Source: CAVWCW01 sp963753615 (lineage in GTDB: Bacteria > Pseudomonadota > Gammaproteobacteria > Chromatiales > Chromatiaceae). Taken from it: a stretch of 14,936 nucleotides of DNA. The position numbers were made by a program, and so were the translations under genes. The notes under the pieces were generated by a model, which saw nothing but the letters and a program-made list of their open reading frames with translations, was not told the DNA's origin and ran no database searches. Positions 7,108 to 14,936 of this stretch are shown one piece after another. How positions within the stretch are numbered: position 1 is the first letter of the stretch; every line of letters begins with the position of its first letter. The stretch covers positions 1 through 14,936 of the forward strand of contig CAVWCW010000017.1 of NCBI GenBank assembly GCA_963753615.1. The letters run 5' to 3'.

Positions 7108-10100
7108 TCACTCTCCGCGCCGCCCCATCGACAGCCGGTAGAGCAGGGGGATGAGGATCAGCGTGAGGACGCTGGAAAACGCCAGGCCCCAGACGATGGC
7201 GGTGGCGACCGGGCCCCAGATCAGCGACTTGCCGCCCAGGCCCAGGGCCAGCGACATCAGGCCGGCGATGGTGGTGAGCGAGGTGATGAGGATCGGGATC
7301 ACCCGCCGGCGCGCGGCATAGAGGGTGGCGTGCAGCAGGCTCATGCCGGCGGCCAGCCGGGCATTGGCGGCGGAGATGAGAACGATGGCCGCGTTGACCG
7401 CGATCCCGGCCAGGGCCACCACGCCGTAGAGGGTGAACAGGCTCAGCGGGTTGCCGCTGATGAGCAGGCCGAACACCACGCCGGTGAAGGCCAGGGGCAC
7501 GGTCGCCAGGATCATCAGCGGCTGCCAGTAGCTGCGGAACTGGGTGCCGAGGATCAGGTACATCAGACCCGACGCCGAACAGGAACAGCACGCCGATGGC
7601 GTCCAGGCTCTCCTGGATGTCGTCCAGTTCGCCGGCCTGGTCCAGGTCGATGTCCGGGAAGTCGGCCTGGCGCTCGGCCCAGGCGGCGAGGATCAGGTTG
7701 TTGGCGGTGACCGTGTCGATGCCGCCGTCGCGCAGGTCCGCCTCCACGGTGATGGCGCGGCGGAAGTCGTAGTGGCGGATATTGCCCAGGCCCTCCTGGC
7801 GCACCTGGGTCACCAACTCGCTCAGCGGAATGGCGCCGCCGCCGGCCAAGGGCAGCCGGAAGTCGAGCAGGCGCCCGAGGTCTTCGATGCCCGGACTCTG
7901 GGCCTGCACCCGAACCTCCAGTTTCTCGCCGGCGTCGCGCATGTCGGCCACCACCTGGCCGTCCACCAGCAAGTGCAGGTTGCGGTTGACCTCCGCCGGA
8001 TTCAGTCCGGCGCGGTTGATGGCGTCGGCGTCCAGGCGCAGCACCAGCTCGCTGCGGCCCCGGCTGGCGTCGTCCTCGATGTCGATCACGTCCGGGATCT
8101 CGGCCAGGATGGCGCGCAGGGCGTCGGCGGCGGCGCGGATCTCGGCGTACTCGTCGCCGCGCACCTTGATGCTGATCGGCTTGGCGGTGGGCGGCCCGCC
8201 CGCCAGGCGCAGGAACGAAAGCTGCAGCGGCCCCGGGATGGCCAGCACCTCGGCGCGCATGGCCTCGATCATCTCGTCTACCGTGCGCAGCTGCGGGGTC
8301 TTGGGGTTGAGCCCCACCAGAATCTGGCCGTACTGGTCGCCCAGGCGCGGCGAGGTCTCGGTGAACTGGTTACCCGCGTAGGCGGTCACCGCCCGCACCT
8401 CGCCGGGGCGCAGGTGGCGGCGCACCATGGCCTCGACCTCCAGCACCTTGTCCATGGTGCCCGCGAGGGGGGTGCCCGGCGGCATCTCGATATTGACGTA
8501 GAACAGGCGCAGCGGGTCGGCGGCGAAGAAGTCGGTCTTGACCCGGTCGGCAGCCACCGCGCCCACGGCCAGGGCGAACAGCAGCAGCACGCCGCCGAAG
8601 GCCAGCTTGGGGTAGCGCATGGCCTTTACCAACGCCTGCATATAGCGGATCTGCACCCAGTGGGTGAAGCGCAGCCGGTAGCGGTGCAGGCGCGACGGCC
8701 GGTCGAAGCTGACCCGGGCCGCCAGCACATGGGCCGGCAGCATCCAAAAGGCCTCCACCAGGCTGATCGCAAGCGCGATCACTACCACCATAGGGATCAC
8801 CCGCATGAACTCGCCGAGGATGCCCGGCAACAGCATCAGCGGCAGTGAAGGCGGCCATGGTGGTGAGCACCGCGGTGGTCACCGGCTTGGCCACCTCGCG
8901 CAGGGACTCCAGGCAGGCCTGCAGCCCGTCGGCGCCCCTGCGCAGCCGGTAGTAGATGGCCTCGACCACCACCACCGCGTCGTCCACCAGCATGCCGAGC
9001 ACGATCACCACCCCCAGCAGCACCGTGACGTTCAGGGTCTCGCCCAGGGCCGACAGGGTCCAAAAGGTACCGGCCAGGATAAACGGGATGCCGATGGCGG
9101 TGAGCAGGGCGATGCGGGAGCCGAGAAAGGCCCAGGCCACCAGCAGCACCAGCAGCAGGCCGATCAGGGCGTTGTTCTGCATAATGCGGATGGAGTTGCG
9201 GGTGGGGACGGTCTGGTCGTCCACCAGCACCAGTTCGACCCCGGTCTGGTCCGCCAGCGCATTGCGCTCGTCCAGGTAGGCCTTGATCCGCTCCACCAAC
9301 TCCAGGACATTGGCGTTTTCCTTTTTCATCACCGCCATCAGCACCGCCGGTCGGCCCTGATAGCGGGCCAGGGTGGCGGGGCGCTCGCGGGCCCGCTGCA
9401 CCCGGGCCAGGTCGCCCAGGGTTACCTCGCCCGGGGCGCCGACCACGGGCCGCTCCGCCAGGCCGCGCGGGTCGCTGTCGCTGCCCACCAGGCGCACCAG
9501 CCAGTCCTGGCCGCCCAGGCGCAGGTTGCCGGCGGCGATGTCCTGGAAGAAGCCGCTCACGGTATCCGCCAGCTGGCTCGGCGCCAGGCCCAGGGCCTCG
9601 AGGGCGGCGGGGTCGAAGCGCACCTGCAACTCCGGGTCGCTGAGCCCGATGGGGTCCGCCCGGTCGACCCCGGACATGCGCTCCAGGTCCTTTTCCACAT
9701 TGCGGGCCTGCTGGCGCAGATTCTCGTCGTCGGCCCGGCCCACCACCGCGATGCTGGCCGAGGGAAAGGCATTGGCGCTGGTGATCTCGAGGATCTCCGG
9801 GTCCTCGGCCTGCTCCGGCAGTTCGTCCTCCGCGTTCTGGATCTCCCGGCGCAGGTCGTTGATGCGCTTGTCGAAGGTGCGGGCGTCGATGTCCTCGAAG
9901 CGCACCAGCAGGCTCGACACCGACTCCCGGCTGTTGCTGGTGACGAACTTCATGTTGCGCACGTTGCGGATGGCGTCTTCGAGCGGGTCGGTGACCTTCT
10001 GCTCCACGTCCAGCGCCGCCGCGCCCGGCAGCACCGTGGTGATGACGATCCAGTTGAAGTTGATGGTGGGGTCCTGCTGGCGCGGCAGCAGCAGGTAGGA

Positions 10101-10175
10101 GAGCAGTCCGATCACCAACACCAGGCCGAACAATAGGTTGGCCAGCACATGGTTGCGCAGCAGGGTCTCCAACAT
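7108..10175 (-). CDS. RND efflux transporter permease (two frame breaks)
   Basis: This is an inner-membrane proton-driven exporter of the AcrB superfamily, about 1020 residues, expected to form a trimer coupled to the membrane-fusion protein encoded just upstream. The first transmembrane helix is NHVLANLLFGLVLVIGLLSY. The porter region is recognised from RFEDIDARTFDKRINDLRRE. Helix 4 carries the proton-relay pair in GMLVDDAVVVVEAIYYRLR. After the second porter half comes YLILGTQFRSYWQPLMILA and a helix-10 region, AGIAVNAAIVLISAANARL, where AcrB has Lys and this protein has Asn. The frame breaks near 8846 (after TTMAAFT, resuming at LPLMLLPGILGEF) and by one extra base in the CCC run at 7568-7570 (GVGLMYLIL). 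The start ATG 10175 is 9 bases after the stop of the fusion-protein gene, indicating translational coupling. No outer-membrane channel gene is in the window. The substrate is unknown. Confidence 0.92.
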
Positions 10176-10184
10176 GGTCTGCGC

Positions 10185-11183
10185 TCAGTCGGGCGCCGGC
10201 GTCAGCACATCGCCGTCGCTCAGGCGCTGCCGGCCTTCCAGCACCAACCGCTCGGCAGGCGGCAAGCCGACACGGGCCGGCTGGCCCTCGGTGGCGCCGG
10301 GCAGGGGGTGGAAGCGGGCCTTGCCGTCCTCGATCAGGAACACCCCGAGCCGGCCGCCCCGGCGCACCAGCAACTCCGGCGGCAGGTAGGCGGCCTCGGC
10401 CTCCCAGCGCAGGCGCCCGGCGCTGCCCGCGGGAGCGCCGGGGCCGGTGAACTCCAGGCGCGCCTGGCGGGTGCGGGTACGGCTGTCCACCACCGGCGGC
10501 AGGCGGCGCAGGCGCAAGGGATAGCGCTCGCCCGCCAGTTCGAAGGTTGGGCCCTCGGCGTCAGCGAGTTCCCGCGCCTCCGGCTCCGTGAGTTCCGCGC
10601 TGACCTCCAACTGATCGGTCTGCACCAGGCGCAACAGAGGGGTGCCGGGGCTGGCCAGGGCACCCAGGTCGCTCAGGCGTTCCATCACCACGCCGGTAAA
10701 CGGCGCCCGCACCCGGCAGTACTCCACCCGCAGTTCGGCTTGGCGGATGGTCTCGTCCTGGGCCTCCAGCTGGGCCGCCAGGTCGGCCAGCTCGGCGTCC
10801 CGGCGCTCCACCTCCTCGTCGCTGATGCTGCTGGCGGTTTTCAGCTTCTGGGAGCGGGCCAGCTGTTGCACCGCCAGCCGGTGCAGGGCCCGGAGTCGGC
10901 GCTTACCGGCTCGGGCCGCAGCCAACTCTGATTCGTGGGCCCGGCAGTCCAGCTCCAGCAGCACCTGGTCCGGCTCCACCGGGTCCCCCACCCGCACCGG
11001 AATGGCCGCGACCCGGGCGGTAATCTGCGCCGCCAGCTCCACGTCGTTGCGGCTCTCCACCGTGGCCGGGGCCGATCGCGCGGGCTTCATCAGGAGCTCG
11101 CCCAAGGGGGCAGAGGTGACTGGGATCTCCGCTGGGCAGGCCAGAGGCAGGGTCAGCAGGAGCAGCAGCAGGAGCGGGCGCAT
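10185..11183 (-). CDS. RND efflux periplasmic adaptor (membrane-fusion protein)
   Basis: This is an intact 332-residue adaptor of the HlyD/AcrA type that links the RND permease to an outer-membrane channel. It begins MRPLLLLLLLTLPLACPAE, a signal peptide; the Cys lies in PLAC, an imperfect lipobox, so it may or may not be lipidated. The lipoyl/barrel halves are seen in QITARVAAIPVRVGDPVEP and VEYCRVRAPFTGVVMERLSD, flanking a coiled-coil hairpin of about 85 residues (ELAAARAGKRRLRALHRLA to LEAQDETIRQAELR). A beta-barrel domain follows (LRLVQTDQLEVSAELTEPEA). It is shorter than AcrA (about 390), mainly in the C-terminal part. It lies 9 bases before the permease start. The -10-like TACAAT on the minus strand at 11213-11218 could initiate transcription here. 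Confidence 0.92.
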   Translation of the reverse strand: MRPLLLLLLLTLPLACPAEIPVTSAPLGELLMKPARSAPATVESRNDVELAAQITARVAAIPVRVGDPVEPDQVLLELDCRAHESELAAARAGKRRLRALHRLAVQQLARSQKLKTASSISDEEVERRDAELADLAAQLEAQDETIRQAELRVEYCRVRAPFTGVVMERLSDLGALASPGTPLLRLVQTDQLEVSAELTEPEARELADAEGPTFELAGERYPLRLRRLPPVVDSRTRTRQARLEFTGPGAPAGSAGRLRWEAEAAYLPPELLVRRGGRLGVFLIEDGKARFHPLPGATEGQPARVGLPPAERLVLEGRQRLSDGDVLTPAPD

Positions 11184-11212
11184 TCGGGACTCGGGGTGGC
11201 GATGGTCGAACT

Positions 11213-11218
11213 ATTGTA
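11213..11218 (-). promoter_or_regulatory. Candidate -10 box TACAAT before the adaptor gene
   Basis: On the minus strand TACAAT (5 of 6 to consensus) lies about 30 bases before ATG 11183, in the only AT-rich patch of the gap between the thioesterase and adaptor genes. No good -35 box is seen 16-18 bases upstream. Confidence 0.25.
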
Positions 11219-11254
11219 GTGGATTTCCCGCAGCCATCCCGCGCCTTACCGGAA

Positions 11255-11689
11255 TCAGGCGGGTGCCGGAGGGGCTTGGAGGTAGGCGGCCAGGGAGGCG
11301 CGCATGTTCGGCGGCAGGGGCAGGGGGCTCCCCTCAGCTCGGTCCACCAGCACGTGGCGGGTCTCGGCCCGGGCCAGCGGCCGGCCATCTTCCGCCAGGA
11401 AGCGGTAGCCGATATCGAACGAGCTGCTGCCCAGGCGGATCACCGTCAGCTCGACCCGCACTTGGTCGCGATGCCGTATTGGCGCCAGAAAGTCCGCCTC
11501 GCAGTGCACCAGGGGCAGGCCCCGAGATCCTTCCTCCAGCAACTCGCGCAGCCCCAGGCCAAGGTCCTCCATAAACAGCTCGTAGGCGTCATGGGCATGG
11601 CGAAACAGATGGCCGAAAAAGGCGACTCCGGCCGCATCCACTTCATGCAGGGCCAGTCGGTAGCGGTATTCGAAAGGGGTTTGGGGCAT
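11255..11689 (-). CDS. Hotdog-fold acyl-CoA thioesterase (4HBT/YbgC-like)
   Basis: This is a cytoplasmic thioesterase of about 144 residues with the 4-hydroxybenzoyl-CoA thioesterase signature. The motif HEVDAAGVAFFGHLFRHAH contains the catalytic Asp (VDAAG) on the central helix, followed by LPLVHCEADFLAPIRHRD and FDIGYRFLAEDGRPLARAE. It hydrolyses some acyl-CoA; the substrate (aromatic, naphthoate or fatty acyl) cannot be decided. I prefer ATG 11689 (MPQTPFEYRYRL) because the family normally starts a few residues before the first strand. An in-frame ATG at 11728 would add 13 residues; neither has a clear ribosome site. It is upstream of the adaptor and permease on the same strand with a 71-base gap, so co-transcription is possible. 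Confidence 0.85.
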   Translation of the reverse strand: MPQTPFEYRYRLALHEVDAAGVAFFGHLFRHAHDAYELFMEDLGLGLRELLEEGSRGLPLVHCEADFLAPIRHRDQVRVELTVIRLGSSSFDIGYRFLAEDGRPLARAETRHVLVDRAEGSPLPLPPNMRASLAAYLQAPPAPA

Positions 11690-11843
11690 GGCCGTGACGG
11701 GGCTTCGGGCGAAGGGGCCAGATTGCATCAGGGGGGTGGGGATGTCCAGTTGTTGGAATCGGATGGCTGTCCTGCGGCTGCGTTACCGACGGCTGTTGTT
11801 GCCCCTGTACTGGGCCGCGATTCGGAGCCAGAAGCCAACGACA

Positions 11844-11893
11844 TGAATCGAACTTCGCGCATCAACCCGGTGCGATACGACGCTCGGAGATAA
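11844..11893 (+). other. 16-codon open frame at the IS left boundary, doubtful
   Basis: ATG 11844 opens MNRTSRINPVRYDARR and ends in TAA only five bases before the IS boundary sequence. A weak AGAAG lies upstream. It could be the start of a gene cut by the insertion, or chance. The rest of 11729-11897 shows no gene and presumably holds the thioesterase promoter. Confidence 0.15.
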
Positions 11894-11901
11894 TCGTGTC
11901 T

Positions 11902-13463
11902 GACCCGAATGGCGCTAAGTTTAGCGGGATCCCTCGGCGAAATAGTGGCTTATCGGCAGGGTCAGCGTTGTTTTTTCGGATGACCGTGCTCGCGAACCTC
12001 CGCTCTGGCTTCTATCCTTGGCTTGGTCAGTAGCGGGTAAGCTTTGGGACGACGTTTCAAGGCGCGCGGTTCGATGCGTCCGGGGCGCAGCCCGACCCTT
12101 GGTTCGGCGATCAATACGAGTAAGGCGTTAATAGAGACGGCATCGTGCGTACTGCCGCCGCGCTGTTGCCACGAGAGCCAGATCTGCACCGTGTGCTTGA
12201 AGCTCAGCTGCCGTGGGATCTGGTCCGCCAATAGCGCAGCCTGCGCCATCAACAGCCGGATCAAATTGTAGGCCAGCAGGTACACCCACAGTTCTTTGAT
12301 CGCCATTTCTGGGGTTCTGCAACGCAGCTGCTCCATACCGAGCGTGGTCTTGATGTTTCTCAGATCCAGTTCCACGTTCCAACGACTGCGGTAGAGCACC
12401 TTGAGCTTGCCCTTCGGTGCCTGTTTCGAGTCCAGGAAGGTCGTGACCATGATCTTCCCTCCAGCGAAAAACTCACGCACCGTCAGCGTCTGCGGGGCTT
12501 GGTCGTAGTCTTGCTGGGTCATCCAATCCGGTTTCTTTTTCGGCTTGCTCAGTGTCACGAGATGATCGCGCGCGCCGAGCTTCTCGCCGGCGCTGAAGTC
12601 GGTGCTGCGCTTGCGCGCACCGTACTGCTCGAAGACACCGTCGATGCCTCGGCGCATCAACTCGCAGAGCAGAAAGTACGTCGGATAGAAGGCGTCGCCG
12701 AGCAAAATATCGCCTTGCTCTAGCGTATCGAGCATGCCACGCAACAGCGTTTGTTCATCACTGCCCTTGCCTTCACAGGGCGCGGTTGCGGCATTGAGCA
12801 ACGCCCCGCTGGCTAGACAGAAAAGCCCCACCACGCGACAGATCGGAAAGCCCAGACCTGGCTTCTGACTGCTCGGTTGCGGATAGGCAGCTTGATTTTC
12901 CTGCGTATCCGCCAACATGACCGTCGCACCATCGACCAAACACACCCGACGGCCTTGCCAATGCCACCACGAAGGAGGGGCCTCGGCGATAATTCCTCCG
13001 GCTTGGCATGCCAGTGTCGAAATCATCTCCGTCGGCAGCCGCGAACGGGCCTGACAGTATGCACTGGTGCTGGTACTGCAAGGCAACAGGCCGCCCACAA
13101 GCCGCTTGAGCGCCGCATCGTTGACCGCTTGGCGGCAACTGCCGTCAGCCGACAGCACTTGCGCCAGAAACATCGACAGCGTCTCGGTCGGCGGGAACAG
13201 CCGCTCGCGGTGCTCCGGCAGTAACGCTTCAATCCCGTCGAGTAGCTGCGGTCCGGTCAACAGATTGAAGAATGCGTAAGAGTCGGTGTCCGTGGCATGA
13301 CGCTGAACACGTTGGCGTTGTCGTGCGGCTACATCGCGGCTAGGATGCATTGAGGCTGGCTCCCTGGGTGGTCGGTGGGCTTTCGCGATTTCACCGTATC
13401 ACCCACGCCAGCCTTTCCCAATATTTTTCAGTCGCTTGCGCTTATCTTAGCGCCATTCGGGTC
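11902..13463 (-). mobile_element. Complete IS4-family insertion sequence, copy 1
   Basis: The element is bounded by inverted repeats: gacccgaatggcgctaag at 11902-11919 and its exact complement at 13446-13463. A few further bases agree imperfectly inward, and gtct agrees outward on both sides. Length of about 1562 bases and a single transposase gene are normal for the family. No matching 8-12 base target duplication is visible on the two flanks; the right flank is the next IS copy. Confidence 0.9.
11962..13350 (-). CDS. IS4-family transposase (intact)
   Basis: This is a 462-residue DDE transposase that cuts and rejoins the element ends. The first catalytic Asp is in CLVDGATVMLADTQENQ, the second in GDILLGDAFYPTYF, and the Glu in the YREK signature of the family: Y-x2-R-x3-E-x6-K in YRSRWNVELDLRNIK. 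The long beta insertion before the Glu, typical of IS4 transposases, is present. The very basic C-terminus ends EHGHPKKQR. ATG 13350 has AGGGAG upstream at good spacing. The reading frame is undamaged, so the element may be active. Confidence 0.93.
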   Translation of the reverse strand: MHPSRDVAARQRQRVQRHATDTDSYAFFNLLTGPQLLDGIEALLPEHRERLFPPTETLSMFLAQVLSADGSCRQAVNDAALKRLVGGLLPCSTSTSAYCQARSRLPTEMISTLACQAGGIIAEAPPSWWHWQGRRVCLVDGATVMLADTQENQAAYPQPSSQKPGLGFPICRVVGLFCLASGALLNAATAPCEGKGSDEQTLLRGMLDTLEQGDILLGDAFYPTYFLLCELMRRGIDGVFEQYGARKRSTDFSAGEKLGARDHLVTLSKPKKKPDWMTQQDYDQAPQTLTVREFFAGGKIMVTTFLDSKQAPKGKLKVLYRSRWNVELDLRNIKTTLGMEQLRCRTPEMAIKELWVYLLAYNLIRLLMAQAALLADQIPRQLSFKHTVQIWLSWQQRGGSTHDAVSINALLVLIAEPRVGLRPGRIEPRALKRRPKAYPLLTKPRIEARAEVREHGHPKKQR

Positions 13464-13464
13464 A

Positions 13465-13934
13465 GACCCGAATGGCGCTAAGTTAAGCGGGATCCCTCGG
13501 CGAAATAATGGCTTATCGGCAGGGTCAGCGTTGTTTTTTCGGATGACCGTGCTCGCGAACCTCCGCTCTGGCTTCTATCCTTGGCTTGGTCAGTAGCGGG
13601 TAAGCCTTGGGACGACGTTTCAAGGCGCGCGGTTCGATGCGTCCGGGGCGCAGCCCGACCCTTGGTTCGGCGATCAATACAAGTAAGGCGTTAACGGAGG
13701 CGGCATCGTGCGTACTGCCGCCGCGCTGTTGCCACGACAGCCAGATCTGCACCGTGTGCTTGAAGCTCAGCTGCCGTGGGATCTGGTCCGCCAGCAGCGC
13801 AGCCTGCGCCATCAACAGCCGGATTAAATTGTAGGCCAGCAGGTACACCCACAGTTCTTTGATCGCCATTTCCGGGGTTCTGCAACGCAGCCGCTCCATG
13901 CCGAGCGTGGTCTTGATGTTTCTCAAATCCAGTT
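13465..13934 (-). mobile_element. Second copy of the same IS, 3' part, interrupted by a group II intron
   Basis: From the inverted repeat at 13465-13482 to 13934 this repeats 11902-12371 of copy 1 in the same orientation. I count only about 15 differences, so about 97% identity. Similarity stops abruptly at 13934, where group II intron sequence begins. One base (A at 13464) separates it from copy 1. The remaining part of this copy is expected beyond the right edge of the window. Confidence 0.9.
13525..13934 (-). pseudogene. IS4 transposase 3' exon, split by intron
   Basis: This encodes the last 136 or so residues of the transposase, from the catalytic Glu onward (ELDLRNIKTTLGMERLRCRT to EHGHPKKQR). 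It differs from copy 1 at a few residues (GMER for GMEQ, DAASV for DAVSI). The codon for the catalytic Glu is split: its G would come from the off-window 5' exon and AA is the first two bases here. If the intron splices, an intact transposase could be made; without splicing the gene is dead. Confidence 0.85.
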
Positions 13935-14053
13935 GTCGGGTAAGGGACTGGCGCGGTAGCGTAGGGTAGGCTTGCCCTTGTCTGTATCCGAGGTTTCCCT
14001 CTTCGTGCCCGGTTAGGGTTCGCCATCGCTCCGTTTCCAGCCCCTCCCCATCA
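13935..14053 (-). ncRNA. Group II intron domain VI and 3' splice site (enlarged)
   Basis: The basal stem pairs GGGGAGGGGCTGG just after domain V with CCAGTCCCTTACCC near the 3' end. The A at 13941 is unpaired and lies seven bases from the 3' end, the place of the branch-point adenosine. Between the two strands lie roughly 85 bases of extra sequence, so the domain spans about 119 bases instead of the usual 35-45. Confidence 0.65.
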
Positions 14054-14086
14054 GAACCGCTCATGAGGTTTTCCCTCAAGCGGCTC
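14054..14086 (-). ncRNA. Group II intron domain V (catalytic hairpin)
   Basis: This is a 33-base hairpin starting GAGCCGCTT and ending AGCGGTTC. It has an 8-bp lower stem, a two-base bulge (TG) on the 3' strand, a 5-bp upper stem TGAGG/CCTCA and a GAAAA loop. The catalytic AGC triad is in GAGCC. Sequence and geometry match the canonical domain V. Confidence 0.9.
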
Positions 14087-14143
14087 ACCCAGTGGGTTTC
14101 CTCGGAAGGGTTATGCGTCCTGTCGGTCTCGAGCGACCGACTT

Positions 14144-14936
14144 TCACGAATATACCTCCGTGCTTGGCAGGGGATGGATTTTCCAGTCCCAGAACAACCC
14201 AAGAACGTCATAGAGGTATTCGTTACTCCACCGTCGCCAGCCGACACTGCGCTTTTGCCGCCTTTTCCGTCGCGTCAGGAGCGTTCGAACCTTCATCTCC
14301 AGATAGTCGCGCACCTCACTGAAGGCACGACTGCTGTTGCCCACCCGGAAGTAATTGACCCAGCCAGCCAGCGCGGCGTTGATCCGTGCCACCAGCACCT
14401 TGGCAGGAGTGGCCCCGCCGTGGCGGATGAGGTCGCGGATCTTGGCCTTGATGGCCTTGCGGGCCTTTTTCTTGGGTGTCATGAGAACGAAGTAGCCGTT
14501 GCTCCCCGGTTTCGGTACTCGGCGCAGGTCAAACCCCAGGAACCCGAAGGCCTCCCCTTTGAGCGTGTCCACCACCTGGGTCTTCTCCCGGTTTAGCTCA
14601 ACCCCGAGGGGTGCGAGCTGCTCGTGCAACCGCCGCAGGGCCTTTTCGGCCCAGCCGCGTTTGCTGGAGTGTCCACTGACGGTGATCACGATATCGTCGG
14701 CGAAGCGGTGATAGTTCACCGCCTCGAACGGTCCTTCGGCGGTACCGCGACGGATCGCCTCGAACGTCCAGTCGACCTCGTTCAAGTAGAGGTTCGCCGC
14801 CAGCGGGCTGAATGGCCCTCCTTGCGGAACACCGAGGTTCCCGCTGGCTTTGATGATCTGCTTGACCAGGTGTAAGACCTTGGGGTCTTGGATCCGTTTG
14901 GCGATCTTCTCCAGCAATACAGAATGGCGGATATTG
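14144..14936 (-). CDS. ltrA: Group II intron reverse transcriptase/maturase (LtrA-like, N-terminus outside window)
   Basis: The intron-encoded protein assists splicing and copies the intron into new DNA sites. The reading frame is open to the window edge (NIRHSVLLEKIAKRI), so the TTG at 14917 is not the true start. RT motifs are present: GVPQGGPFSPLAANLYLNEV (RT4), YHRFADDIVITVSG (RT5 with the FADD catalytic Asp pair), LGVELNREKTQVVDT (RT6) and FGFLGFDLRR (RT7). The group II maturase domain follows: RINAALAGWVNYFRVGNSS, then DYLEMKVRTLLTRRKRR and WSNEYLYDVLGLFWDW. The protein ends soon after (PLPSTEVYS), so there is no C-terminal HNH endonuclease domain. The stop at 14144 lies 57 bases before domain V, as expected for a gene placed in domain IV. 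Confidence 0.93.
   Translation of the reverse strand, partial: NIRHSVLLEKIAKRIQDPKVLHLVKQIIKASGNLGVPQGGPFSPLAANLYLNEVDWTFEAIRRGTAEGPFEAVNYHRFADDIVITVSGHSSKRGWAEKALRRLHEQLAPLGVELNREKTQVVDTLKGEAFGFLGFDLRRVPKPGSNGYFVLMTPKKKARKAIKAKIRDLIRHGGATPAKVLVARINAALAGWVNYFRVGNSSRAFSEVRDYLEMKVRTLLTRRKRRQKRSVGWRRWSNEYLYDVLGLFWDWKIHPLPSTEVYS

Larger units (their letters stand above)
13935..14936 (-). mobile_element. Group II intron, 3' part (5' end outside window)
   Basis: This is a mobile retro-intron that invades DNA by reverse splicing with its maturase. Visible on the minus strand in order are the maturase gene, domain V, domain VI and the 3' splice site. The intron ends ...TTACCCGAC, the usual A-pyrimidine end, directly before exon bases AACTGG that match copy 1 of the IS. 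The 5' end (expected to begin GTGYG), domains I-IV and the start of the maturase are beyond the window. Confidence 0.9.

Noticed and set aside
7544..10136. Two long plus-strand open frames (434 and 443 codons) opposite the RND permease
   Set aside because: They are antisense shadows of a GC-rich gene, with His/Gln/Gly-rich composition and no domain; the minus strand reads as a clear RND transporter.
13525..14247. A 240-codon minus-strand frame running from the IS remnant into the intron
   Set aside because: It crosses the intron 3' splice site and domains V and VI, which are structural RNA. Only the IS part (from 13934 down) is coding.
1..14936. CRISPR arrays, tRNA or rRNA genes
   Set aside because: No regularly spaced repeats, tRNA cloverleaf patterns or rRNA segments were seen on either strand.

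Overview
This window is GC-rich bacterial DNA. The gene content fits a gammaproteobacterium: adjacent argE and argA, a Crp/Fnr regulator, a TAXI-type solute-binding protein, an RND efflux pair, an IS4-family element and a group II intron. A purple or colourless sulfur-oxidiser-type (Chromatiales-like) host is my best guess. That is an impression from gene content and style, not something the sequence proves.

Layout. 1-2450 (minus): the arginine genes argE then argA, in an operon-like arrangement with about 8 bases between them. argA runs off the left edge by only a few codons. 2496-3207 (plus): a DUF6499/DUF2285 protein, divergent from argE. 3288-3589 (minus): a small exported protein of unknown function. 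3785-4426 (plus): a Crp/Fnr-family regulator with a perfect 13-base palindrome upstream. 4625-5602 (plus): an orphan TAXI periplasmic binding protein. 5603-5975: no gene, but a strong minus-strand terminator. 5976-6944 (plus): an orphan family 2 glycosyltransferase, followed by a doublet of REP-like palindromes. 7108-11689 (minus): a hotdog thioesterase, a membrane-fusion protein and an RND permease, possibly one transcription unit. 11898-14936: mobile DNA.

The mobile region is the most unusual part. An intact IS4-family element (11902-13463) is followed after one base by a second copy in the same orientation. This second copy is about 97% identical over its first 470 bases and then stops abruptly. 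The break is the exact 3' end of a group II intron, whose maturase, domain V and domain VI are visible on the minus strand. The intron lies inside the codon for the catalytic glutamate (the E of the YREK motif) of the IS transposase. Its 5' end and the transposase 5' exon lie beyond the window.

Sequence quality. argA, argE, the DUF2285 gene, the small exported gene and the RND permease are each broken by single-base frame changes, yet their protein motifs are perfectly conserved in neighbouring frames. Many of the breaks sit in short G or C runs. The region 3.7-7.0 kb, the membrane-fusion protein and the IS transposase are clean. I read most breaks as uncorrected sequencing indels rather than gene decay, and I have annotated these genes over their full extent.
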